Shown: positions 46,962 through 55,531 of the stretch, piece by piece
How positions within the stretch are numbered: position 1 is the first letter of the stretch
Layout of the letters: the number at the start of each line of letters is the position of its first letter
DNA from: Saccharopolyspora erythraea NRRL 2338
GTDB lineage: Bacteria > Actinomycetota > Actinomycetes > Mycobacteriales > Pseudonocardiaceae
Assembly (NCBI RefSeq): GCF_000062885.1
Contig: NC_009142.1
Coordinates: 7,677,584 to 7,741,583, forward strand
Length of the DNA: 64,000 nucleotides
Direction: 5' to 3'
The notes under the pieces: model-generated
Told to the model about the DNA's origin: nothing
Databases searched by the model: none
The model's input: only the letters and a program-made list of their open reading frames with translations
Program-made: the position numbers and the translations under genes

Positions 46962-47846
46962 ATGACCGCCTTGCCATCCGAGCCCGCCCAGCGGGTCGAG
47001 CCCGGCCTGGTTTCCCGCGCTCTGGAGATCGCGGGCCGGCTTGCCAATGACGCTGCCGACGTCATCACCGACACGGCGGGGCGGGGAGCCAGACCCGCGG
47101 CGACCGAGTCGCCCTTCGACTGGGTAACCGACACCGGCCGCATCCTGGAGCGCCACACCCGCCGGGTGCTGGCCGACGAGTTCCCGGGGATCCCGGTGTT
47201 CGGCGAGGAGTTCGACTCCTCACCAGGTACGACGGTCGCCGAGCAGTGGGCCGCGCGGTCGAGTTCGGCGCGGTTCCGGTGGTCGGTCGACCCGGTCGAC
47301 GGCACCGCGAACTACGTCGCCGGACTGCCGTGGTGCGCCTACAGCCTGGCGATGCTCGACGAGCACGGGCCGGTGGTCGGGGTGGTCGCCGACCCGTACC
47401 GGGGGCAGATCTACGCGGCGGCGCGCGGGCGCGGGATGCGGGCGAACGGGACTCCGGTGCGGTTGTCCGACCAGCAGGAGACCCGCGCCGGGATCGTGTG
47501 CACCGAGCTGACCAGGACCGGCGCGTGGTGCGGCATGGACCGGTTCATCACCAACGCCACGGCCGCGCAGGTGGGCGTGCGGCTGCTCGGGTCGCCGGCG
47601 CTGGCGATCGCCCAGGTCGCGCTGGGCCACGCGATGGCCGCGGTGCTCGACTCGTACGAGGAGTGGGACGTGGCGGGGGCCTTGGCGCTGGCGGCCGAGT
47701 CCGGTGCCGCGGTGCTGGACCGCCAGGGCCGCCACACCGCGCTGCCCTCCGACGGCCTGCTGGTCGCCGCGCCCGGCGTCGCCGACAACGTCCTGCACTG
47801 GTGGTCACAGTCGACCGGCGACCGGACGTCGGAGTCGACCGGCTGA
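46962..47846 (+). CDS. inositol-monophosphatase-family phosphatase
   Basis: Metal-dependent sugar or inositol phosphatase of 294 aa. Conserved metal ligands are present: FGEEFD, the core VDPVDGTANYVAG and the C-terminal EEWDVAGALALAAESG. ATG 46962 follows GAGGCGG. The exact substrate (myo-inositol-1-phosphate, histidinol phosphate, or another) cannot be fixed. The context with a mannosyltransferase makes an inositol-lipid role reasonable but unproven. Its last codons fall within a repeat that recurs downstream. Confidence 0.88.
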   Translation: MTALPSEPAQRVEPGLVSRALEIAGRLANDAADVITDTAGRGARPAATESPFDWVTDTGRILERHTRRVLADEFPGIPVFGEEFDSSPGTTVAEQWAARSSSARFRWSVDPVDGTANYVAGLPWCAYSLAMLDEHGPVVGVVADPYRGQIYAAARGRGMRANGTPVRLSDQQETRAGIVCTELTRTGAWCGMDRFITNATAAQVGVRLLGSPALAIAQVALGHAMAAVLDSYEEWDVAGALALAAESGAAVLDRQGRHTALPSDGLLVAAPGVADNVLHWWSQSTGDRTSESTG

Positions 47847-47978
47847 CAGAACGTCCGGTCGACCGCGCGCGGTCGACCGATTTGATCGAACACCGGAGTC
47901 AACCGGCTGGCTGCGCGTCGGAGTCACCTACCCTGACCGCCCCTCCGGCTGGCCGAAGGCCGGAGTCGACCGGCTGAC
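47830..47978. repeat. three-copy direct repeat at the 3' end of the phosphatase gene
   Basis: An 18-bp sequence CGGAGTCGACCGGCTGAC occurs identically at 47830 and 47961, with a diverged copy at 47893. Spacing is 63-68 bp. The first copy includes the stop codon of the phosphatase gene. CGGTCGACCG-type palindromes lie between the copies. Confidence 0.65.
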
Positions 47979-48017
47979 GTGCGACTGACCGCACCCGCTC
48001 CCCAAGCCCTTCGCGGC

Positions 48018-48602
48018 TCAGACGTTGAGCAGTGAGCGGCGCGGGGCGGCGTCCGGCGCGAGCACGGCCGACATCGGCCGCAGCAGCGGGAACTGCTCCC
48101 TCAGCACCGTCACCTGCTGGTGCACGCGGCCCATGTCGGGGTCGGCCACGAGTTGCAGCACGACCTCGAGCACGTGGTCGGTGAACATCGCGAAGCGGAC
48201 CGCGGCGTCCTCGAGCTGCTGGTGCACCCGGTGCAGGACGACCTCCTGACCCACCGCGTCGGCGTCGAGACCGCGACCGAGCTCGACCAGCGCGCGGATG
48301 TGGGGCATCTCGGCGTCCATCCGCTGCACGACGGCGTTGAGCGTCTGGCGCGCGTGCGCCGAGGACACCGACTCGACGGCGCTGCCTGCGCGGCGGATGG
48401 CCTGTTCGCACCGCTGGAGCTGGGGTGACCACCGGTCCGGCGGGACGGCCGGGGCGGCGGGTGGCGGCGGTGCGTGCACCTCCTGCCGCTGCTGCCGCCC
48501 GGGAACGCGGCGCCGCACGGCGGCGGCGAACACCATCGTCGCAGCGGCGCCGACGGCGCCCGCGACGACCGCTACCAGCACCTGCACCCATAACCCGTCC
48601 AT
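48018..48602 (-). CDS. membrane-anchored helical protein of unknown function
   Basis: Not recognised. The product is 194 aa. One N-terminal transmembrane helix (VQVLVAVVAGAVGAAATMVF) is followed by a basic, Pro-rich linker (about 30-55) and a long helical domain (about 58-170) with heptad-like spacing, such as CEQAIRRAGSAVESVSSAHA. ATG 48602 follows AAAGG at a longer distance. It converges with the phosphatase gene. Confidence 0.65.
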   Translation of the reverse strand: MDGLWVQVLVAVVAGAVGAAATMVFAAAVRRRVPGRQQRQEVHAPPPPAAPAVPPDRWSPQLQRCEQAIRRAGSAVESVSSAHARQTLNAVVQRMDAEMPHIRALVELGRGLDADAVGQEVVLHRVHQQLEDAAVRFAMFTDHVLEVVLQLVADPDMGRVHQQVTVLREQFPLLRPMSAVLAPDAAPRRSLLNV

Positions 48603-48768
48603 GTCGAGTTGTGCCTTTCCGCTCGGCGTTGGAAGGAAACCCGCGCCGGACTCGGACGCCGTGCCGTCCCCTCACCCGCTGCGACGGTGCGCGCCGTGGA
48701 CGGGTTCCCGACCCATCGCTTCACTGTGCACCCGCGACGGCATCGGGTTCTTGCGGGTAACTACTCAT

Positions 48769-49629
48769 TTACCGGGCCGACCGGGCTAGGTACTGCATCT
48801 CGGCGAGCAGGAACTCCATGGAACCGGTGTGCGCCCCTTCCCGCCCGCCGGGCGGGGTGAAGGTGGTGAACACCGCCGGGTCGGGGCGGTCGACGCGCGC
48901 CTCGGCGAGGACGGTGTCGAGGTGGGCGACGACGTCGGAGCGCACCGCCGCCGGGTCGACGGCGCAGTCCGCCTCGGCCAGCGACAGTTCGACCGGGTGC
49001 GGGCTGAACAGCTCGCCGACCAGCGGCCAGATGCGCTCGAGCCCGTCGGCCAGCGCGGCGCGTTCCTCGGTGCCGCGCCGGCCCAGCGACGCGGCCCAGC
49101 GGCCGGCGTGGTCGCGGTGCGCGGTCAGCGTGGCGATGCTCCGGGACGCCTGGTCGGACAGGACGGGGTCGCGGGTGCGGGCGAGGCGTTCGAACACGGC
49201 CGCGCGCCACGTCGACATCACCAGGAGCCGGGCGACGGTGGCCGCGAAGTCGCCGCTGCGGCCCGGTCCGCAGTCGACCTCGGCGAGCCGGACGTTGCGG
49301 AAGTGCGCCGCGTCGCGGAAGTGGGCCAGCCGGTTCTCGTCGCGGCCGGCGCCTTCGAGCTCGCCCGCGCGTTCCAGGAGAATCCTGGCCTGGCGCAACA
49401 GGTCCAGCGCGATGGTGGCCAGCGCGATGTCGGTCGCGAGGTCGGATCCCCGGACGCCCCATTCGGACAGCCGGGCCGACAGCACCAGCGCGTCGTCGCC
49501 CAGCATCAGGCAGTAGGTGGAGAGGTCCACTGCGGACACCGAGTCCGGCACCGACCTGTCCACAGTGGAGGCGGACGGTGCGCCGAGCACCCATCCCGCC
49601 GTGTTGGATCGCGTACCCGGAGTGTTCAT
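48769..49629 (-). CDS. paaC: PaaC-like subunit of phenylacetyl-CoA epoxidase, orphan
   Basis: Ferritin-like protein of 286 aa resembling PaaC, the structural partner of PaaA in the multisubunit phenylacetyl-CoA 1,2-epoxidase. Recognisable are LMLGDDALVLSARLSEW, DIALATIALDLLRQARILLE, GRDENRLAHFRDAAHFRNV and the ending GSMEFLLAEMQYLARSA. An N-terminal extension of about 45 residues is unusual. ATG 49629 was chosen. None of paaA, B, D or E is in the window, so either they are elsewhere or this protein has another role. It ends in TAA, uncommon here. Confidence 0.8.
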   Translation of the reverse strand: MNTPGTRSNTAGWVLGAPSASTVDRSVPDSVSAVDLSTYCLMLGDDALVLSARLSEWGVRGSDLATDIALATIALDLLRQARILLERAGELEGAGRDENRLAHFRDAAHFRNVRLAEVDCGPGRSGDFAATVARLLVMSTWRAAVFERLARTRDPVLSDQASRSIATLTAHRDHAGRWAASLGRRGTEERAALADGLERIWPLVGELFSPHPVELSLAEADCAVDPAAVRSDVVAHLDTVLAEARVDRPDPAVFTTFTPPGGREGAHTGSMEFLLAEMQYLARSAR

Positions 49630-49872
49630 GACGACCTCGCACGCGAGTGCGACGGTGCCGCGGTGTGGCACCCGGAGCACGCACCAGTGTCACACCGGGC
49701 GCCACGATACGGAAGTCAGCGCTCGCCGCGTGGGACCGCCGTGTGCGGAGGGTTCAGCAACGCACACACCACGTTCACAGCGCCCGCGGCGGGTTCGACA
49801 GCATCCGCGCCGGGTTCAGCAGCGTCGCAGCCAGGTTCACGCCGACCGCCTGCGACGGCACCCGGCGCGGGT

Positions 49873-50649
49873 TCAGGCGCGGCGCCTGCGCAGCACCAGG
49901 TACGTCGGCAGCAGGACGAGCCAGGTCCCCGCGATCGCCGTGCCGACGGGCAGGAGCGAGAGCACCATCGTCCGTCCCGCGACGCGGACCAGGTCGGGGT
50001 TGCGCGTGTCGTACTCGACGCGGACGAGCTGTCCCTGCTGGAGCCCGGAGGGGTAGAGGACGCCTGCCGGCGGGATGTACACCCGGCCCTCGTCGGTGCT
50101 GAAGCGGACCACGGTGCGGGTGAAGGAGCTGTCCACCACCTCGGCGACCGCCTGGCCGCGGGACTCCTCGATGGTGCGGTCGTTGATGAAGCAGCCGACG
50201 ATGATCGCCAGCAGGAGACCGGTGAGCAGCAGCAACAGGCCGAGCACGCCGCGAGCGGCGATCCGCCGCGCATCGCGCCGCGGTCGGCGCCCCGCCCCGC
50301 TGCCGGCGCGCGGACGGGCAGCCGTCTCGTCGCCGTCGCGCGGGGCCTGAGCCGCCTCATCGCCGCGCGGGCCCTCGGCTGCGTCGTCGCCGTGCGAGTC
50401 CCGAACCGCGTCGCGCGGGTCCTGTGCCACGTCGTCACCGCGCGGGCCGCGGGTCACCTCGTCGCCGCGCGAGTCCCGGCTGACGTCGCCGTCGCGCGGG
50501 GCCCGAGCCGCCTCGTCGCCGCCTTCCTCCGGGCGGCGGCGGGCCGCCTCCTCGCCGGACGCCGGACTGCGAGTCGCCGCCTCGTCACCTACCGTGCTCG
50601 GGTCGGTCACCGAGTCGGCCGCGTCCGGTGCCACCGCGTCGCTCGCCAC
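49873..50649 (-). CDS. DUF3592-type membrane protein with disordered N-terminal repeats
   Basis: About 258 aa. The first half is low-complexity, with Asp/Arg/Gly repeats of about 11 residues (RGDEVTRGPRGDD, then RDSHGDDAAEGPRGDEAA) and is probably disordered. Two transmembrane helices (VLGLLLLLTGLLLAIIVG and LLPVGTAIAGTWLVLLPTYL) flank a small extracytoplasmic domain with VRFSTDEGRVYIPPAG and VRVEYDTRNPDLVRVAG, typical of DUF3592. GTG 50649 was chosen; an extension to 50694 is possible. It is divergent from menF. Function is unknown. Confidence 0.72.
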   Translation of the reverse strand: MASDAVAPDAADSVTDPSTVGDEAATRSPASGEEAARRRPEEGGDEAARAPRDGDVSRDSRGDEVTRGPRGDDVAQDPRDAVRDSHGDDAAEGPRGDEAAQAPRDGDETAARPRAGSGAGRRPRRDARRIAARGVLGLLLLLTGLLLAIIVGCFINDRTIEESRGQAVAEVVDSSFTRTVVRFSTDEGRVYIPPAGVLYPSGLQQGQLVRVEYDTRNPDLVRVAGRTMVLSLLPVGTAIAGTWLVLLPTYLVLRRRRA

Positions 50650-50737
50650 GGTGACCGATTGTAGGGACTTGGCGTGCTCGGGCGGGCAGGGCATCGGCCA
50701 CCGCCACTCTCGTGCACGCTCCGCTTACCCTCCAAGG

Positions 50738-52000
50738 GTGGCCACTACCTCGCGTCTGCTGACCGCGCGTACACGGAGGCTCCGTGCAGGTGATCCCCTG
50801 CACGATCGGCCTCTGCTGGAACTCCTGCCGCGCGACACCCCGATGAGCTGGGTGCGCGACGGCGACGGCCTGGTCGGCTGGGGCTGCGCGGCCCGGCTGG
50901 ACACCTCCGGCACCGAGCGCTTCGTCGAGGCGGACGCCTGGTGGCAGGACTGGGCGGAGCAGGTCGAGGTGCACGACGAGGTCGGGCTGCCCGGTACAGG
51001 GCCGGTCGCTTTCACGAGCATGGCGTTCGCGGAGGAGCCCGGTCGTTCCGTACTCGTGGTGCCTGAGGTGCTCGTCGGCCAGCGCGACGGCGTGCGCTGG
51101 GTCACCACGGTCGGCGAGCCGGCCGCCGCGCGCCCGCCTGAACCGGTCGCGCACCCCGGCATGGTCCGCTACAGCGACGGGCAGCTCAGCGCCACCGGAT
51201 ACCGGCAGGCCGTGGCCGACGCGGTGCGCCGCATGCGGGAGGTCGGCGACCTGGACAAGATCGTGCTGGCCCACGACCTGCTGGCCTGCACGTCCGACCC
51301 GCTGGACGGCCGCTTCCTGCTGAACAACCTGGCGGCCCGCTACCCGAGCTGCTGGACCTTCTCGGTGGACGGGCTGGTCGGGGCGACCCCGGAGCTGCTG
51401 CTGGAGCGCACCGGGCAGCTCGTCCGCTCCCGGGTGCTCGCGGGCACGATATGGCCGCGCGAGGGCCGCGGTGCCGACGAGCTCGCCGCCGAGCTGCTCG
51501 CCTCCGGCAAGGACCGCAGCGAGCACGACTACGCGGCCAGTTCGCTGGCCACCTGCCTGAGCCCGTTCTGCACCGAGCTGACCGTGCCCGAGGAACCGTC
51601 GGTGCTCCGCCTGCGCAACGTCATGCACCTGGCGTCGGACGTCTCCGGCGTGCTGAGCGGCAGCCAGGCGACGCTGCTGCGGATGACCGACGCCGTGCAC
51701 CCGACCGCCGCCGTCGGCGGAACGCCGACTCCGCAGGCGGTGAAGCTCATCCACGAGCTGGAGGGCATGGACCGCGACCGCTACGCGGGTCCGGTCGGCT
51801 GGGTCGACGCCCGCGGCAACGGCGAGTTCGGGGTGGCGCTGCGCTGCGCGCAGATCCAGTCGGCCCCCGAGGACCGGGAGGGCCGGGTCCGGCTGTTCGC
51901 CGGGTGCGGCATCGTCGCCGACTCCGATCCCGACCTGGAAGTGGCCGAGGCGGAAGCGAAGCTGCTGCCGATGCGGGAGGCGCTGGAAGGCATCGCCTAG
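50738..52000 (+). CDS. menF: isochorismate synthase MenF
   Basis: Converts chorismate to isochorismate, the first step of menaquinone synthesis. The product is 420 aa from GTG 50738. The chorismate-binding domain is complete: GDLDKIVLAHDLLACT (with the catalytic-base Lys), SRVLAGTIWPREGRG, AVGGTPTPQAVKLIHELEG, GWVDARGNGEFGVALRC, and RLFAGCGIVADSDPD. A siderophore EntC-type role is possible on sequence alone. The adjacent menD, menB, menE and menA favour MenF. Confidence 0.92.
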   Translation: MATTSRLLTARTRRLRAGDPLHDRPLLELLPRDTPMSWVRDGDGLVGWGCAARLDTSGTERFVEADAWWQDWAEQVEVHDEVGLPGTGPVAFTSMAFAEEPGRSVLVVPEVLVGQRDGVRWVTTVGEPAAARPPEPVAHPGMVRYSDGQLSATGYRQAVADAVRRMREVGDLDKIVLAHDLLACTSDPLDGRFLLNNLAARYPSCWTFSVDGLVGATPELLLERTGQLVRSRVLAGTIWPREGRGADELAAELLASGKDRSEHDYAASSLATCLSPFCTELTVPEEPSVLRLRNVMHLASDVSGVLSGSQATLLRMTDAVHPTAAVGGTPTPQAVKLIHELEGMDRDRYAGPVGWVDARGNGEFGVALRCAQIQSAPEDREGRVRLFAGCGIVADSDPDLEVAEAEAKLLPMREALEGIA

Positions 52001-52037
52001 CGCCGCAAGACCCGGGCCGTCGGCGCCTGGACGCGAA

Positions 52038-52072
52038 CCGGCGGCGCCGGGCGTGGTGCCCGGCGCCGCCGG
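52038..52072. terminator. terminator between menF and the M1 peptidase gene
   Basis: A perfect 15-bp GC-rich stem (52038-52052 with 52058-52072) with a 5-base loop lies 37 bp after the menF stop and 17 bp before the convergent peptidase stop. Confidence 0.75.
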
Positions 52073-52089
52073 CAGGACGGAACCGTTCG

Positions 52090-53592
52090 TCAGTCGTGGT
52101 CGTGCACGCGCTCGTGCACCGCGTCGATCTCGGCGACCGCCGGAGGCGGCACGAGCGACGCGGTGGTGGCGCTGGCCGGGACGCCGGTCGCCGCGCCGAC
52201 GGCGGGCTTGCCCGGCGTGAACAGCCACGCCTCGAAGAACTCGTCGAGCTGCTTGCCCGAGCGCTGCTCGGCCAGCTCGATGAACTCCTCGATGGTCCCG
52301 GTCTGGTAGCGCTTCTCCGCGACCCAGGTGCGCGTGATGTCCAGCAGCGCCGCGTCGCCGACGACGTTGCGCAGCGCGTGCAGGGTCATCGCGCCGCGGT
52401 CGTAGACCGCGCCGTGGAACACGTTGGCAGCGCCCGGATCGCCGGGCTTGACCTGCCAGAACGGGTCGTCGGCCGGTGTCGACGAGTAGTAGTGGTCGAA
52501 GAGCTGCTGCGCGGTGCCGGTGCCCTGCGCCTCCGACCACAGCCACTCCGCGTAGGAGGCGAAGCCCTCGTTGAGCCAGATGTTGCGCCAGGTGTCGACC
52601 GAGATCGAGTCGCCGAACCACTGGTGGGCGATCTCGTGCACGACCACCGACATGTTCGCGCCGCGGCGGAAGAACAGGTGGCTGTAGGTCGGCCGGGTCT
52701 GGTTCTCCAGCGCGAAGCTCATGCCCTCGGAGGTGGCCACGCCGCCCTGCGCCTCGAACGGGTACTCGCCGAACAGCCCGGAGAGGAACTCCACGACCTC
52801 CGGCGTCCGCTCGATGCTGGCCTTGGCCGCGCCCTCGTACTCGCCGAGCTTGTCGGAGTAGGCGGTGACGAACGGCTGGCCGAACGCGCCGGGCTTGGTG
52901 CTGATCTCGTACTGCCCGACCGCCATGAACGCCAGGTATGTCGCGGTGGGCTTGGTGGTCCGCCACTGCCACGTGGTCTGGCCCGCCAGGCTCGACTTCC
53001 CGGTGTTGACGCCGTTGGCCAGCACCTCGGTGCCGTCGGGCACGGTGACGGCGATGTCGAAGGTCGCCTTGTCGCGCGGGTGGTCGTTGCCGGGGAACCA
53101 CCACGACGAGATCTCCGGCTGCCCGATCGCGAGCGCGCCGTCGGCGGTGCGGATCCACGGCTTGATCCCGCCGGCCTCGACCGTCGACGGGACGCCGTCG
53201 TACTCGACGACGAACGTCGCCAGGCTGCCCTGCGGCAGAGTCCGCGGCGGGGTAACGGTCAGCTCCAGACCGTCGTGCTCGAACTGCGCACGCTGCCCGT
53301 TGACAAGCACCGACTTCACCTTCAAAGCGAAGTCCAGGTTGAACGCGGTCAGGTTCTGCGTCGGCTTGGCCACGATGGTGGTCGTGCCCTGCAGGTAGTC
53401 GTCCGCCGGCCGGTAGCGCACCTGGACGTCGTAGTGCGAGACGTCGTAGCCGCCGTTCCCGTAACCGGGGAAGTAGTCGTCGCCCACCCCTGGCGCGCCG
53501 GGACCGTCGCTGCCGGCCAGCGCCGGCGTGGCGAGGAACGCCGCGGCGCAGCAGGCAGCGGCCGCCACTCGCAGGCCCTGTCGTCGAAACAC
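52090..53592 (-). CDS. secreted M1-family zinc aminopeptidase
   Basis: Exported metallopeptidase of 500 aa. A signal peptide ends near ALA-GSD (about residue 26). The M1 catalytic domain contains GGVATSEGMSFALENQTR (exopeptidase-type region), the zinc site HEIAH at 319-323, and the third ligand Glu342 in NEGFASYAEW. It is much shorter than PepN (about 850 aa) and lacks the C-terminal helical domain, as in other secreted actinobacterial M1 enzymes. GTG 53592 follows AAGGAGG. The peptide substrates are unknown. Confidence 0.9.
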   Translation of the reverse strand: MFRRQGLRVAAAACCAAAFLATPALAGSDGPGAPGVGDDYFPGYGNGGYDVSHYDVQVRYRPADDYLQGTTTIVAKPTQNLTAFNLDFALKVKSVLVNGQRAQFEHDGLELTVTPPRTLPQGSLATFVVEYDGVPSTVEAGGIKPWIRTADGALAIGQPEISSWWFPGNDHPRDKATFDIAVTVPDGTEVLANGVNTGKSSLAGQTTWQWRTTKPTATYLAFMAVGQYEISTKPGAFGQPFVTAYSDKLGEYEGAAKASIERTPEVVEFLSGLFGEYPFEAQGGVATSEGMSFALENQTRPTYSHLFFRRGANMSVVVHEIAHQWFGDSISVDTWRNIWLNEGFASYAEWLWSEAQGTGTAQQLFDHYYSSTPADDPFWQVKPGDPGAANVFHGAVYDRGAMTLHALRNVVGDAALLDITRTWVAEKRYQTGTIEEFIELAEQRSGKQLDEFFEAWLFTPGKPAVGAATGVPASATTASLVPPPAVAEIDAVHERVHDHD

Positions 53593-53683
53593 CTGCTACC
53601 TCCTTGGAATCCGGGCCACCAGGCGTGGCCCGCAAGGAGACTAAGGAAGGCGCGGTGTTCCCCGGAGCGAAACGGAGGAAGCG

Positions 53684-53709
53684 GTTTTTCCCATCTCACA
53701 AGGAAAAAC
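53684..53709. promoter_or_regulatory. A/T-rich inverted repeat upstream of the peptidase gene
   Basis: Arms GTTTTTCC (53684-53691) and GGAAAAAC (53702-53709) with a 10-base centre lie 92-117 bp upstream of the peptidase GTG and 27 bp beyond the menD stop. It is conspicuous in this GC-rich DNA. It could be an operator for the peptidase gene or the stem of a menD terminator, but no T-run follows. Confidence 0.4.
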
Positions 53710-53735
53710 GGGAATCCGGGAGGTGCGCGACCCGA

Positions 53736-55406
53736 TCAGCCGTGCAGTGCGCCGCGCACCGCGGCGTGCAGGCGCTCGTGCACGCCGCGCAGCTCGGCGC
53801 GGTCGGCGCGGACCTCGACCACGCGCAGCCCGGGACGCCGGCGCAGCGCGACGCCGAACTCCGAGCGCTGCCGCACCACGGTGTGCTCGACGCCGTGGGC
53901 CGCGCAGAGGCTGCCGATGTCGGTGCCGTGCGGGGTGCCGAAGACCCGCTCGAAGGAGCCGCGGTGTTCGGGACTTCCCTGCTCCAGCAGGGAGAAGATG
54001 CCGCCGCCGTCGTCGTTGAGGACCACGATCGTCAGGTCCGGGCGCTGTTCCTGCGGGCCGAGCATGAGCCCGTTGCTGTCGTGCAGGAACGTCAGGTCGC
54101 CGAGCAGCGCGTAGGACGGGCCGCCGTGCGCCAGCGCGGAACCGATCGCCGCGGACACCGTGCCGTCGATCCCGGCCACGCCGCGGTTGCGGTGCACGAC
54201 GACGTCCGGTCGGTGGTTCGCGGCGAGGGCGACGTCGCGCGTCGGGTTCGAGGAGCCCAGCACCAGCAGCGAACCCGCCGGAAGGGCGTCGACGACGTCG
54301 CGGGCGACGACCGGCCCGTTCGGCCACCGCTCCAGGTCCAGCGCCGCGTGCAGGGCCGCCGACGCCTTCTGGTCGGCCTGCTGCCAGCCGGTCAGCCAGT
54401 CGGGGTCGGCGGGTCCCGGCGAGGCGCCGAAGGTCTCGGCGACCTCCCGCACGTTGTGCGCGGGCGTCGGCCAGTGCGAGCCGCCGTGGGCCAGCAGGAC
54501 CTCGACCTCGGAGTCGGCGAGCAGGCTCTGCACCTGGCGGAAGACCGTGTTGCGGCCCACGCACAGCACCTGCTCGGGGCGGTGGTCGCGCATGAAGCCG
54601 GGCAGCTTGAGCAGCCACATGCCGGTGCTGATCGCGGCCGCGCCGGAGAGCCCGACACCGCCGGTCTCCGACAGCACCGGCCAGCCGTACCGCTCGCCCC
54701 AGGCGCTCGCGCTATCGGCGCCGCCGTCGGCGACCAGGACCAGACCGCGGCGCGACCGCACCTTCGACAGCGTGCTCGGCGCGCTCTCGTTCCCGGAGAC
54801 CTCGGTCCAGCGCTGCCCGTCGGCCCGCCCGTCCAGCGGCTCGCACCAGTCGCGGTCGCCGCTGGGCACCAGCGGCTCCCGGAACGGCAGGTTCAGGTGC
54901 ACCGGGCCGCCCCAGGTGGTGCCGGCTGCCATCGACGCCGCCCGGCACACCTGGGTGCGCCAGTAGGCGTTCTGGCCGGGCCGGTTCTCGGCCACCGCGA
55001 GCTCGTCGAACAGCCGGACCTCGGTGCCGTAGAGCCGGTACTGGTCGATCGTCTGGTTCGCGCCAGCGGCCCGCAGCTCGGGCGGGCGGTCGGCGGTCAG
55101 CACGATCAGCGGGATCCCCGCGTGACACGCCTCGCTCACGGCCGGATGCAGGTTCGTCGCCGCGGTACCCGAGGTGCACACCACGACCACCGGGCGCCGC
55201 GTGCGGGTGGCGATGCCCAGCGCGAGGAACCCGGCGCTGCGCTCGTCGATGCGTACGTGCAGATCGAGCCTGCCCGCCTCGGCGGCGTCGTGCAGAGCGA
55301 AGGACAGGGGTGCGTTGCGGGACCCCGGGGCCAGCACCACCTGGCGCACCCCGTTGCGGACGAGCTCGTCGACGAGGACCTCGGCCTGGGCCGTGGACGG
55401 ATTCAA
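53736..55406 (-). CDS. menD: SEPHCHC synthase MenD
   Basis: Thiamine-diphosphate enzyme that joins 2-oxoglutarate and isochorismate, the second step of menaquinone synthesis. The product is 556 aa. It shows VVLAPGSRNAPLSFAL, RIDERSAGFLALGIA (with the catalytic Glu), VVVCTSGTAATNLHPAV, RNRGVAGIDGTVSAAIG, LLGDLTFLHDSNGL and the cofactor motif NDDGGGIFSLLEQ. The start is TTG 55406 (LNPSTAQAEVL), which aligns with the mycobacterial MNPST start; GTG 55451 is the longer alternative. It is divergent from menB. Confidence 0.95.
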   Translation of the reverse strand: MNPSTAQAEVLVDELVRNGVRQVVLAPGSRNAPLSFALHDAAEAGRLDLHVRIDERSAGFLALGIATRTRRPVVVVCTSGTAATNLHPAVSEACHAGIPLIVLTADRPPELRAAGANQTIDQYRLYGTEVRLFDELAVAENRPGQNAYWRTQVCRAASMAAGTTWGGPVHLNLPFREPLVPSGDRDWCEPLDGRADGQRWTEVSGNESAPSTLSKVRSRRGLVLVADGGADSASAWGERYGWPVLSETGGVGLSGAAAISTGMWLLKLPGFMRDHRPEQVLCVGRNTVFRQVQSLLADSEVEVLLAHGGSHWPTPAHNVREVAETFGASPGPADPDWLTGWQQADQKASAALHAALDLERWPNGPVVARDVVDALPAGSLLVLGSSNPTRDVALAANHRPDVVVHRNRGVAGIDGTVSAAIGSALAHGGPSYALLGDLTFLHDSNGLMLGPQEQRPDLTIVVLNDDGGGIFSLLEQGSPEHRGSFERVFGTPHGTDIGSLCAAHGVEHTVVRQRSEFGVALRRRPGLRVVEVRADRAELRGVHERLHAAVRGALHG

Positions 55407-55531
55407 CCCATCACCCCTGAAAATCGCTTGCGGTCGGCGGTCAGACGTCACCCCGGCCGCCGGCCCGGCAGGCCCCGAGGCGGTGCGGGCGGGCCCGTGC
55501 CCCGGTGCTTGCTGGGCCTATTGTCCCAGGT

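Noticed and set aside
46620-47305. Minus-strand frames over the start of the phosphatase gene
   Set aside because: Low complexity and overlap with a well-supported gene.
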